Of a stretch of 64,000 nt of DNA, positions 53,301 to 62,592 are shown piece by piece. The translations under genes were made by a program, and so were the position numbers. The DNA is from Chrysoperla carnea (lineage: Eukaryota > Arthropoda > Insecta > Neuroptera > Chrysopidae), in NCBI RefSeq assembly GCF_905475395.1, contig NC_058339.1:56243172-56307171 (forward strand), in the 5' to 3' direction. The notes under the pieces are model-generated. The model was given only the letters and a program-made list of their open reading frames with translations. It ran no database searches and was not told the origin of the DNA. The first letter of the stretch is position 1; every line of letters begins with the position of its first letter.

Positions 53301-56300
53301 ATATCAGATTTTACTAAGTTATGGAAAAACTTGGATCTCCAAAAGAATTGTCATTATAATTTAAAAATTAACTTTAAAATTAATTTACTCCTATTAAAAA
53401 AATTTACCTGTAGAGGATGTGAGTCAGTATAAATCAATTTATTTCTCGTTAACACAAAAAAATGTGGATTCAATTCCTTATCAACAGGATCTTCTAGATA
53501 CATAATACCATTTTTCACTGTATTCCTTAAATCCATGTCCCAATCCGTTGAATCATTTTGTATTAGAACAGAATTTTCATCTTGCCCTTCTGGTAATTTT
53601 TTATGTTTTAAAATAATTTTTCGACGTAATTGATATGGTGAAGGTAGTTGTTTTTCATTTTTTTCTACAGGATGAGTTAACAACATATCACCAAAAATTT
53701 CCTGAATAAAAAAAAAAGAAGATGTTTAATGAATTCTTTTTATACATTTATTCTAAATAAATTCAAAAAAATTTTTCTTTAAGCCCAGTTCCTAGACCGT
53801 GTGACCAAGATATTATGTGGCGCTTGTCATTCATCATGCTTTTGATATCTGATCAATTCGTTGTTCAAGTTATTCCTTGTTATTTTGAGTAATAAAAAAT
53901 CTTCATGTTGCCTTCAGCTGAGATATGATAAACTTAAAGTTATATTCTTCGAGCTGACCGTCGTAGTTACCAGGATTTAAATTTCAACGGCTGTTTAAAT
54001 TCATAAATTTATTAATGTGATGTTTGATATTTTGAAAATCAAAACGTCACAACATATAAAAGTAACCACTTTTTTACGTAAGAATGTGGATTTTAGAAAT
54101 TTGCCATTGTTAAAAAATATTCATTCCTCTCATTATCACGTTCTTTTAAAAGCGGAAGCTTTTGATGTAAATTGAGCACAAAAAAGCATTGATAACCTGT
54201 CGTTCGCTTAGAAAAAGATTGGAGTATTGGGCGACTACGACCCTTAATGTAAGTATGGTATATACGTTGCTTTTGAAGGGAACACTTACATGAAATTTAC
54301 AAAATTGTTCTTAATGTTTTTGTACATAAAAAAGTAGGAAATGGGGACATCTGTATGACATAAATATGAAAAATATTCACTTGGAATCACTTAAACAACT
54401 TTCGAAAATACCAATTTTAACCCGGTGTCATTGTTGCCGGATATCTAATACCCGAAGGTTTTTAAAAACTTAATAACTCTAAAACAAAATACGCGAGTTA
54501 TTTGCCGCTCACAATAACTGCAGTCGTTGACCTCTTTTAGCGTATTAGCTATTCTAGTCGTTACGAGTATTGTGGAGTTTGCATGGCTGTGAAGAAAGCG
54601 CGGGTTATACCCTGCCACAATGGCCACGTAACATTTATATACATAGCTTAGTTTTTTCAATTTTTTATTATTATATTCTCATTTTATAATAAATAATTGT
54701 TTAATTTTCATAAATAATGTATATTGTCCTAATAAAGAAAACCAATATTAACATTAACAAATTTTTCATGCCACAACGGCTATGTTTGTTCTGTTTGGTC
54801 GCCACAATTACGTCGGGTTAACGAAAATTTACAATAATATAAACTTATTCTAAATCAAATTAAAACAAGCTGCTAAAATTTTCTTTTAATCTAATATTTA
54901 CCGAGAAAATCGAATAAAAATACAAAGTCTTACTTGCATTACAGATGCCATTTTTCTCTGTTGTGGTAGTGAACAATTATCCTCAATTGATAAAATGACT
55001 GGATATTCGGAGGTAACAAACGCATGTTCTTTAATAATTTTAATAACATCTACAAATTTGATTTTTGTAGTTAATGTATGACCATGATAAATGAATGGCA
55101 TTCCATCGTATCCGTCCCAACAATCTAATTCAATGCATCTACAGCCCATATGTAAACATCGTACATAAGCTTCACAGGACGATTCACTTGAAATTTGATC
55201 ACCAGTTAAATATCTAAAAAAAAAAAGTTGTTTTTAAAGTCTTTTTTTTCCTGGCATGTAAATTTGCCCCACTCAAATTACCATAAGCGTAAGCAATGAG
55301 AGAAAACTAATCTCGCAATCGTAAAAAAAATATTGACTTGTGCGGCATGTTTATTACGCACGCAGTGGTTTATACGCTCACTTCGTTCGTGATTAACAGG
55401 GTAGACCATCTATTATGGTTAATAGCTCGTTTTGTAGTTTAAATGAAAAAATAGCTTAAACACAAGTTACAGAATTTGATGGGGGGACATGATGTTATGA
55501 CATCAGATTGGACCAAGTTTTCCGGGTTGCTTTAATAGAAAATTTAAATCATAAAAGGTAAGAGATAGAATAACACTTTAAATTAGAAAATTGATCCGCA
55601 TAAGAAAACTAACATTTTTTTATTTAAAACATTTTTTCGAAAATCGCTAACTTTCGGAAGAAATACGACTTTCATTTTTGCATTTAATCGAAAGAAAATA
55701 CGCTAGCTTTCGAAAAATGTTTCAGGCAAATTTATCAAGGGCAGTAAAGGTCATACGTCTGTGTCAATAACTTTAAAGTCAAGGTGAATTTTCAAGATCA
55801 TTTGAATACCAAGGTCTCAATGACCTTGAAACTAGAATTTCAGGTTAAAGTCATGGACATAGGCATAGACATAACATAAGAATGTCCTTTATTATCCTTG
55901 AAAACTTTTGCTTAAAGCATTTTTCTGTAGCTAGAATGTTTTTAAGTCGCATTTCCTCCAAAAGCTAACGGTTTTCGAAAAATGTTAGTTTTTTTATGAG
56001 GATCAACTTTTAAATTAAAGTGTTAATCTATCTCTTATCTTTTAGGATCTAAATTGATTATTAAAGCAGCTCGGAGAACTAGTTTAAATCTGATGTAAGA
56101 ACATGATGTCCTTCATAAAAAAAAACGAGCTATTAACCATAATAGATTAAAATAGTCAATCCTGTATATCTATAAAAAATAAAAACACTTACGTATTATG
56201 TGACGAAGCAATCCAATAATGTGATAATGGTCTTTTCATATCTTGATAAACAACATCCTTAGATGTGTCCCATAAATCATTTTGTTTTGAAAATAAAAAG

Positions 56301-59213
56301 TCTAAAAATTCTGATGTTGTAAAATATGGTTCTTGTACGTCACGTTGTGCATCTTGTAAATATTCACGCATAAATTTCGATACTTGTCGTAAATCATCGC
56401 CCAAATTATCTTTTTGCTCATCTTTTAAAAATCGTTGAAATTCTTGTAACGTTACAGTTGTACCATTTTCCGAATAATACGCGAAACGATCAATGTAATC
56501 ATGGATATTCTTTAAAAGAAAGGTATACATAAATTTTAAAATAAATTGAATGTGGGAGTTAATAATATAAGTTTCTTTATGGTATTTCTTAAAAGACAGG
56601 TATTTTTTATTATATTCTAACTTTTTCAAAATCAAAACGTACAATTTCATGACTGATTAAAGCGAGGACCAACAATAATTTAAAGAGAAATTGAGTTGAA
56701 GGTCTTCCTACAATATTGTAAACAAGTTTTGGCTTATACAGGGTGGGTCATTTTAATCTATAATGGCTAATAGCTAGTCGTTTGTCTTTAACCAATCAAA
56801 AAATAACTTGAGCATAAATTGTAGAATTTGATGGGGGGATCATGTTCTGAAATCAGATTGGACCTAGTTCTTCGGATTGCTTTAATAGCCAATTTAGATT
56901 CTAAACGATAAGAGATAGAATAACACTTGAAATTAGAAAGTTAATTCTCATTAAAAAACTAGCAATTTTTGCCCGCAAATTTTTTTAGAAATTCGACTTT
57001 AAAATATGTCATTATTGCTTCTAATCAAAAGAAAAAGTTTATCGATAATTGTAGGTCAAAGTCATTGAGACGAATAGGCGAATACATAAGCGAGGACATA
57101 GGCAAATGTCCTCTATTGCTCTTGACAACTTTTGGCTAAAGTATTTTCCGTAGTTAGCGTATTTTCTTTCGATTAAATGCAATAATGATATATATATTTA
57201 GGTCGCATTTCCTCAAGATTTTCGAAAAAATTGTTTAGATGAAAAATTTTAGTTTTTTTATGATGATCAACTTTCTAATTTAAAGACTTATTCTATTTCT
57301 TCCCGTTTAGAATCTAAATTGGCTATTAAAGAAACCCAAAGAACAGGGTCAAATCTGATGTCAGATCATTGTCTCCTTCAACAAACTCAGGAACTTTTGT
57401 TTAAGTTATTTTTTGATTGGTTAACTACAAAACGATCTTTTAGCCATTATAGATTAAAATGACCCACCCTGTATAATTCATAAACAAAACAAATAGGTTA
57501 TTGAATATTTTCCTTTTTGAACTGTATGCAATTATACCAATTAACATATGAGAATGTGACTGTACACTTCAATTAAAAACCCACTTTATGTATTTTCATT
57601 TAAACAAATAGAAAAAATTACACCGGCTTTTGTGTAGTTTTTCGTTTCTTTCTATTAGTTCAAATATATGATATTGTATAGCATTTCGAAAACCTGATTC
57701 TTTTCTTTTGTATAAATGTTACACTCACGAATTTCTTATTCAGATATAAATCTAAAGTATATACATGATAATAAAACTTAGCTTACATTTTCATTAAACA
57801 TTAGCATATGGTATAACGTAGCAAAATCATCAAATCCTAACTCAGTTCTTTTTCTAACATCAACCTTCTGAAATAGTTCCCGTAATTTGTTTGTTGGTAA
57901 TTTACAATTTATTCGTGGTAAAAAAGCTTTAACTTCTTTCAACGTAACCCTAAAAAAATATATACATACTTTTTAATTTATTTATGCACTAATATTACTT
58001 TTAAATATGTAAAATTAAAAATTTTATATACCTATCATGACAATTTTGCATTCTATAAAATTCTCGTCGTAACCATCTTTCCACTTGAATTGGATACGGC
58101 GAATTTATTGTATCCGGATGTAAATATCGTAAGCCTCGAAGCCAAAGATCACATTCTCTTTCAGATAATGCTGTAATACAAATATATCATGTCTAAATAA
58201 ATAATACTTGAAAAATTATTTTTTTAGCAAGCTTTATAGGACTTTATTGTTATTTATGTTGACAACTTTTAAAAATGGTATAAGTATATGAAAAGGAAAT
58301 TGAATTAATGGAAATAACTAATAAATGAATCGGTAGTTCGGCATTTTTGTCCTATATTTGTTTTCTATATATCACATCCTGGAGAAAGATCGCTCCGCTT
58401 CACAGCTAGTGGTTAATAACGTTAAAAAATTTTTTTAAGATGGTACAGCAATTTGGAAAAACATCAACAAGTGTCTTCTCATAAATTAACATAAAAATTT
58501 CTCTGCAGAAGGTGTAAGATCTGGAAGTGTTTTGTATCCATGGGGCAATGGGCTGCAGCCCAAAAATCCCTTCAGTAGGTCCGGACCTGAATATAATTAT
58601 ATTTCATTTAGACGGTTATATATGTACTTTATGATGGCTTTCGAGTATTCTTGATTTGAGCCAACATTTGGTACAAAATTAGGTCAAACTAGATGACTCA
58701 AGATTACATTATAATCTGAATAATTGGATTCTTTTTGAACGATTGAATGATTATAACAATATTTTTCAAAAGTTCGTTCATTTTGATAGGAAGCTTTTAA
58801 TCTAAATATTTTAAAAAGCTTATATAGTAAAATAAAATTTTAAAATATATTATAAATAATATAAGCATCATACCAGCAATTGATAAAGCTCTTAATTTAA
58901 ATTCAGAACCATAAAATATAACAAAGCAACGTAAATTATCAATATCTTTTGCTTCCTCAGGCCATCTTTCAAAATCTTTTGAATTTTTCCCAGGACGAAT
59001 TTCTTTCACAGAACGTAATTGCAATTCGCCTTCATATAATGATCTATTTTCAGCTGTTGTTCGATACCAAGCTAATTGTCGTGTTTCTCTTAAAATTTTC
59101 AGCATTTTTTTCTCAGGCCTTTTTCGTGTAAAAAATTTTGTTATAAGTGTGCCTCTTTCTAATTGACTTATAATTAGTTCTGTTTCAGGCATAAATCCCA
59201 CACCATTCGCCAT
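39179..59213 (-). CDS. sl: Phospholipase C-gamma (small wing orthologue), complete
   Basis: PLC-gamma hydrolyses PIP2 to IP3 and diacylglycerol downstream of receptor tyrosine kinases. Exons in order of transcription: 59213-58874, 58170-58032, 57949-57787, 56509-56193, 55213-54934, 53701-53408, 53226-52685, 52000-51823, 44645-44574, 43464-43270, 42580-42407, 42345-42091, 41354-40973, 40622-40480, 39292-39179. The sum is 3588 nt, 1195 residues, normal for the family. Domain order: PH (about 1-140), degenerate EF-hands (150-300), catalytic X (about 305-450) with His318, Glu348, Asp350 and His363, N-SH2 (541-640; FLVRES, Arg571), C-SH2 (652-750; FLVRPS, Arg678), SH3 (776-840), second half of the split PH, Y domain from about 984 and C2 to the end. 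All junctions are GT-AG with agreeing phase; the donor after 42091 is GTCTGG, a weak match. The ATG at 59213 is the first in a conserved frame, and a splice acceptor at 59228-59230 implies a 5' UTR intron. Confidence 0.95.
39293..40479. other. Last PLC-gamma intron, nothing recognised
   Basis: 1.2 kb, gtaagt donor and ctag acceptor on the minus strand. The overlapping open frames at 39326-39520 (-) and 39380-39598 (+) lie in the intron and lack family resemblance. No clear repeat. Confidence 0.65.
41355..42090. other. PLC-gamma intron, nothing recognised
   Basis: 736 bp of AT-rich sequence between exons encoding FFLKYHQ and TQFSRVFP. The frame at 41548-41736 (-) is not a conserved exon. No clear inverted repeat. 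Confidence 0.65.
42733..42798. repeat. Two tandem 33-bp units in a PLC-gamma intron
   Basis: gttgttgggtttagggagaa followed by caacttgc, then the same unit again with one substitution in the first 28 bases. Each unit starts gttgtt and holds agaacaac, so it can also form a short hairpin. Confidence 0.8.
42936..43153. mobile_element. Fold-back MITE with 52-bp terminal inverted repeats
   Basis: Left 42936-42987 (tatatgaagtaaaaagagtt, tggacgttcttatgtataaa) and right 43102-43153 are near-perfect complements. The centre is a purine/pyrimidine-biased stretch rich in tgtgtg. It lies in the intron after the SH3 exon. Confidence 0.8.
43270..44645 (-). other. sl: PLC-gamma exons for the regulatory linker and SH3 domain
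   Basis: Exon 44645-44574 (24 codons) encodes the linker between C-SH2 and SH3, with Tyr761 and Tyr766 in [10 protein letters not shown]. Tyr766 lies where vertebrate PLC-gamma1 has its activating tyrosine (Tyr783), by position and local motif; this is inference. Exon 43464-43270 encodes SH3, with the ALYDYKA motif, paired WW (NGWWRGDYG) and the WFPANYV end. Confidence 0.9.
43809..44528. mobile_element. MITE of the CAGGGTGGGTCA family, 720 bp, in a PLC-gamma intron
   Basis: Starts caaggtgggccattctaatc and ends attaaaatggcccaccctg; flanked by TATA on the left and TA on the right. Almost the whole length is an imperfect palindrome (for example ctttcggaggaaatgc near 44060 and gcatttcctccgaaag near 44250). 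It fills most of the intron 43465-44573. Confidence 0.85.
46042..46726. repeat. Tandem duplication, two units of about 341 bp
   Basis: Unit 1 46042-46381, unit 2 46383-46726. Both contain cagtaaaagcgcatgca, aaaaaacatgactaagcgat, tactaactcaactcaatagt and catttgtagctagag. They differ by scattered substitutions, a gactaagc duplication in unit 1 and a small insertion in unit 2. Neither has a coding frame. Confidence 0.9.
46880..47590 (-). repeat. Dispersed repeat family B, minus copy, longest in the window
   Basis: Reverse complement of 29345-29890 plus an extra internal segment (about 47010-47200, including ggcggcctttcggccgtcat). Shared phrases include acaagatggatccttcggac, ctgggactaaacttagtata and atatatttcatatatacagg. 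The short frame 47207-47389 is part of the repeat. Confidence 0.8.
47868..50918 (+). CDS. Nested gene: unrecognised secreted Q/P/Y/T-rich protein
   Basis: I propose two coding exons: 47868-47888 (ATG in the context acaacaatg, then gtaagt) and 49389-50918 (after ttttttcag), both phase 0, giving 516 residues. The join makes a signal peptide, [20 protein letters not shown], with likely cleavage after LTNA. The mature part has an N-terminal acidic/Asn-rich segment with a single Cys (QKCRDH), a Pro/Gln/Tyr-rich middle with PYGQS repeats and QNQQLQQ repeats (about residues 335-378), a Thr-rich mucin-like tract ([15 protein letters not shown]), and a distinctive aromatic C-terminus ([17 protein letters not shown], then [14 protein letters not shown]). 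No known domain is visible. It could be an extracellular matrix, eggshell, cuticle or silk-associated protein; composition alone cannot say. It lies antisense inside a PLC-gamma intron. AATAAA signals are at 51254 and 51268. Confidence 0.75.
48985..49234. mobile_element. Fold-back MITE with internal tandem repeats, in the nested gene's intron
   Basis: The left end ggtaccctggtggtaaaaat, then atttgaagaaagaataagtttt, is inverted at the right as aaaacttaatctttcttcaa and a gtttttcaccagggacc end. The interior has direct repeats (ttattcagagttc, agactttttcagagtt) and a small palindrome with actagtctgaat. Confidence 0.75.
50925..51166. mobile_element. TTAA-flanked MITE six bases after the nested gene's stop codon
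   Basis: TTAA at 50921-50924 and 51167-51170. The ends cccttcaattccc and gggaattgaagag are inverted, differing at two positions. It occupies most of the distance between the stop codon (50916-50918) and the first AATAAA (51254), so it is probably transcribed as 3' UTR. Confidence 0.75.
51823..53226 (-). other. sl: PLC-gamma exons for the tandem SH2 domains
   Basis: Exon 53226-52685 begins in the acidic linker after X ([12 protein letters not shown]), then N-SH2 (KWFHGKL, FLVRES) and most of the start of C-SH2 (DWYHANV, FLVRPS). The codon for Arg692 is split. Exon 52000-51823 completes C-SH2 with [25 protein letters not shown] and ELLRISGT. Both phosphotyrosine-binding arginines (571 and 678) are present. 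Confidence 0.93.
52125..52312. repeat. Fold-back repeat in the intron between the two C-SH2 exons
   Basis: aagaaaacaacaagttcagt then agtttacatag (about 52145-52177) pairs with ctatgtaaactactagactt then gttttttttctttt (about 52254-52290); the flanking aaaaactgaa and tttttagttttga extend it. Confidence 0.6.
53702..54933. other. PLC-gamma intron containing a piggyBac-type MITE
   Basis: 1.2 kb between the two exons of the X domain end. The element at 54421-54817 takes up a third. The rest (53702-54416) is AT-rich and I recognise nothing in it. Confidence 0.75.
54421..54817 (+). mobile_element. TTAA-type (piggyBac-like) MITE, copy 2
   Basis: TTAA at 54417-54420 and 54818-54821. The ends cccggtgtcattgttgccgg and gtggcgacc-type complement (ccacaattacgtcggg) start CCC, as piggyBac-type ends do. 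Internal gcgcgggttataccctgcca and ctatgtttgttctgtttggt match the reverse complement of 3235-3585. Confidence 0.8.
54934..56509 (-). other. sl: PLC-gamma exons for the EF-hand end and catalytic X domain
   Basis: Exon 56509-56193 carries EF-hand remnants and ends [12 protein letters not shown] plus a split Thr codon; exon 55213-54934 continues [25 protein letters not shown] and [12 protein letters not shown]. The catalytic histidines are 318 (SSHNT) and 363 (YHGH), and Glu348/Asp350 would bind calcium. The spacing of 45 residues between the histidines matches vertebrate PLC-gamma1. Confidence 0.93.
55397..56164. mobile_element. MITE of the CAGGGTGGGTCA family, 768 bp, next to a splice donor
   Basis: Starts cagggtagaccatctattat and ends aaaatagtcaatcctg. 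The palindromic interior matches the other copies. On the minus strand its near end is 28 bases from the last base of exon 56193-56509, so it fills the first part of that intron. Confidence 0.8.
56739..57471. mobile_element. MITE of the CAGGGTGGGTCA family, 733 bp, best-preserved ends
   Basis: Starts cagggtgggtcattttaatc and ends gattaaaatgacccaccctg, exact complements over these bases, flanked by TATA on both sides (56735-56738, 57472-57475). It fills most of the PLC-gamma intron 56510-57786. Confidence 0.85.
58171..58873. other. First coding intron of PLC-gamma, nothing firm
   Basis: 703 bp splitting the N-terminal PH domain. Around 58390-58420 the string gctccgcttcacagctagt may be an inverted relative of the ACTAGCT-type repeat seen at 15740 and 40779. 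Otherwise AT-rich. Confidence 0.5.
58874..59213 (-). other. sl: PLC-gamma first coding exon: N-terminal PH domain
   Basis: Starts [20 protein letters not shown] and continues with [27 protein letters not shown] and [15 protein letters not shown], all recognisable in PLC-gamma PH domains. An acceptor (gttacag on the minus strand, 59228-59234) lies just upstream, giving 14 bases of 5' UTR in this exon before the ATG. Confidence 0.92.
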
Positions 59214-59227
59214 TTTTTTAAATTTTA

Positions 59228-61868
59228 CTGTAACGAAAATTGTATAGTATCAATAAGAATCAAAGAAGTTATTTTCTACTAATCAATATATTTAGATTAT
59301 TTATTGTTTACTGAACATCAAATTTCATATTATAATTTGTTCGCTTAATTTAGGGTAATGGATTGTATTTAGGGTTACTACCTCAAAGTTCCGGGAAGTC
59401 GGTATAGATACTAAAATTAACATATTACCGAAGTCCGGTCACGGATATCCGTGTCTTTAATTTCACACAGGGTGAACGCAAGAGCAAAAACACCGTCAAA
59501 ACCGTGCTAACTCGACCCAATTAAACGTATGACCAACCCGTGGATCACATGAGAGAGAAAATTCTCAATCCGTGATTATAACTGTATATCCACGGATATC
59601 CGTGTGTGAAATTATGGGCACGGGTATATTATATTTTAGTTATAAAAATTATAAGCACATACATCCGTGGCTGGAGGCAATTTTTCATAATTAAAAATTT
59701 AAAGAAATATCCTTCAAATATCCATCAAAAAATTTCTTTATTTACTGAACTCTGGAGGTTTTATATTAATAACATTTAAATATTAATTGTTCATATTTAT
59801 TGCTCCTTTATAAGCTCACCTGTATTTATTCAAACTTATTTCAACTAACCGATCTAAATATGGGAAAACAAGGAAAAAGTATTATAAAATTATCCTAAAA
59901 CTTTATATTTAACTTACAAAATCTTTTAATTTATGCAGGGAACTGCAAGTAAATTTTATAGGATAGAAAAGATATTAAAAACTATTAAAACAATTAAAAA
60001 ATATTTGTTGTATATAATTTACAAGAAAGAATTTCCATTTTCATTATAATTTTAGTTTCTAAAATATGTTAAAAATTTTCAATTAAACTAACCTTTAATT
60101 GTCGCTCATAAAACTTAACAATAGAGTTTATGTACAAAATAAATGAAAATTACAACTAAAATAAATAATCATTTAATTATAATCTTTCGACAAGAATTAT
60201 AATAATTCAGGGGATATAATATGCACCACATATTTAAATAAACTTAAATAAGAAATTATTTAAAGTTAAAAAGTGTTTTTTTTTATCTATTACAACGGAG
60301 TGCCACCATATTTCTCAAGAAACAGCGTTTTTATTGCGTTAATCAAGTTGATGTAAAATAAAAATGGTATTAATTAAAGAATAATTTAGTCGTTAATGAA
60401 CATTTTATATCTGTCAAAATCTCAATGTCAGCAGAACTATAAAAAATTAGATAATTAAAATTTAATTTTTATTTTTCCCTTACAAGCAATCATAAACAAT
60501 TACTAATATTTTATTAATGAATCTAATTCTAAAATATTGTTTTTAACTTAACCTAAACTGTTTTAACTGTAACAAACCTGTGTTTGTTTTATATTTAACC
60601 TATTTTTACTACCCTTTTCTGTTTTTACTTTGCTTGCTATTTTAATTTCCATTCTTGAATGGAGACATTAAATTGATGAATTAGGAAGGTTTTTAATATT
60701 TAAATAAAAAACTTCAATTTTATTATTTGAATCAAAGTTGAAACAAAAATATTTTGCATTCTTTTAAACCTAACCTAACTAAAACTTTTTTAAGGTTAGT
60801 TAAATAATTTGATGAAATTTTCATCAGTTGTGGAGTTATGAATCACTTAACAGTGATTCATGGATCGTAATTAATGTTGAGAAATTGAGCTCTATTTTCA
60901 CAATTTCATGATGGAAATCGTCTTATATAATCTCTACCTCTACCCCATTGACGCAACAAACACAAACGTTAGGTCACTGCAATCAAATGGGTGCCGCATG
61001 CACAATTCCACATTTTCTTCTAGTCAATGACGGCAAGCAACTTAGCTTGTGATTGACTACCGTTACCTAATGATGAATTTAGACCAACAGCCGAACATTG
61101 GCTTTGCCACTGAACTTCATGAAATTATGATTGAACCAAAGATTTTTCAATTTTAAACGTAATTACATGCAGTTGAATTGCTAATAGAATTTTGCTATAC
61201 TAGATTTATCCCTCGATGAGTTTCACACGTTTTAGTTCGCTTATCGCTTGCCGTTTTAGAGTCTATTTAACATAACGCGTGCGTTTGCCGCATCCCCGCA
61301 TCATGAACGCTTTTGTGACCAAAATTGTGTTCACGGAATATGTCGATAAATTATATTGGCCAGTGAATTACTTATCGTACCATTTTGCTTAATTAATCCA
61401 TGATCCATGGTAATATCTGACTATTTATACCGATTTTTGTTTGTTTGAAAAACTTTGGCATTCAGTCGTCGCCATTTTATTTTAGAGTTTGTACTTTGTC
61501 TTAACCTAGCTTTTGATTTGAAAAAAAATTATTATCCGCGAATGATAAAGTAGAGTTGGCTTTGGCTTTTGATTAGAAGAAGCATAAATAATCTTTGGAT
61601 ATTTTTTGTGGTTGTAATTTTTATTTTTACCTCAGTTTGTTATAAGTGTGCACCAAGTACAGTAAAATAAAAACGCTACAATCAAGTCATGGTGCAAGTT
61701 TATTCCTGAAGAGGGAACTAAGCATATGAATTGTATTTTCTCATGTGGCAATGAACGGCTGATGTAACATTTTATCTAAAGTGAAAATGTATTAATAAAA
61801 ACATATTTATATAAAAACAATATTAAAATTTGTGTATAGTATTAAACTGGATATAAACAATTATCAAA
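59228..61868. other. Region between the divergent PLC-gamma and eIF2-beta genes
   Basis: Head-to-head genes separated by 2.6 kb, which must hold both promoters and non-coding 5' exons. A fold-back with two cacggatatccgtg palindromes lies at 59441-59630. A few GC-richer patches (61010-61070, 61270-61310) and tcagttt near 61633 could be promoter parts, but no element can be fixed by eye. Confidence 0.5.
59441..59630. repeat. Fold-back with two cacggatatccgtg palindromes
   Basis: cacggatatccgtg occurs near 59442 and 59592. The flanks tctttaatttcacaca and tgtgtgaaattatgggcacg are inverted relative to each other. Possibly a MITE; function unknown. Confidence 0.55.
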
Positions 61869-62592
61869 ATGACAGAAGATGAGGCAGTAAGTGTTGTGAA
61901 TACTTTATAAAATTATTCTTTAAAATAGGGTGTCTTTAATTTGAACATGTGATACCGTATATTTTTTATAATATCTAAAAATCTAGAAAAATGTATACAG
62001 TTTTTACATGTTTAATCACTTTTTAGGTGATATTTGAACTATAATTTGTAATTAAATGGAAATTTTTTAATGTATTTATACAAAACCTGAATTGACATAT
62101 TTAAGATTGTATGTATAAGCGCCATTTTTAAATTTTAGATATTTGATCCTTTATTGAAGAAGAAAAAGAAAAAAAAGAAGACCACATTTGATATAGATGC
62201 AGCTTTAGCAGAAGGGGGTGATGGTGGTGCTGCAGCTAACACCAACCACACAGAACCGGTAGAAAATTCATCATCGAAGCCGGTAGAAGATAAACATACT
62301 GTCGACGATGATCAAGATGATGCTAACTTGGATTTGGACTTGGAAAGTTTCGGTAAGAAGAAAAGGAAAAAGAAGAAGCCATTTAATATGGAAGAATTAG
62401 AAGGTGCATTACCAGAATCGAAAGAAGAAACTGTTCCAGTTACGGAAACGGTTCAAGATGAACCGGTTGTTGATGATAATTTCGACTTAGACATGGACTT
62501 CAGTAAAACGAAAAAAAAGAAAAAGAAGAAGAAAGATTTAGATGAATTGATGGCAGAAGCTGATGAAAAACAAAATGAAGATAAAGAGAATG
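61869..62592 (+). CDS. eIF2beta: Translation initiation factor eIF2 subunit beta, N-terminal part
   Basis: eIF2-beta is part of the GTP-binding complex that brings initiator tRNA to the 40S ribosome. Exon 1, 61869-61886 (ATG in the context tcaaaatg), encodes MTEDEA and ends at gtaagt; exon 2, 62139-62592, starts IFDPLLKKK. The joined 157 residues contain the three family-typical lysine blocks (about residues 13-20, 79-86 with one Arg, and 131-138), which bind eIF5 and eIF2B-epsilon, set in acidic sequence. Exon 2 ends in phase 1 before gtatta, and the conserved C-terminal core with its zinc-binding cysteines is not in the remaining 1.4 kb, so the gene runs off the right edge. Confidence 0.92.
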
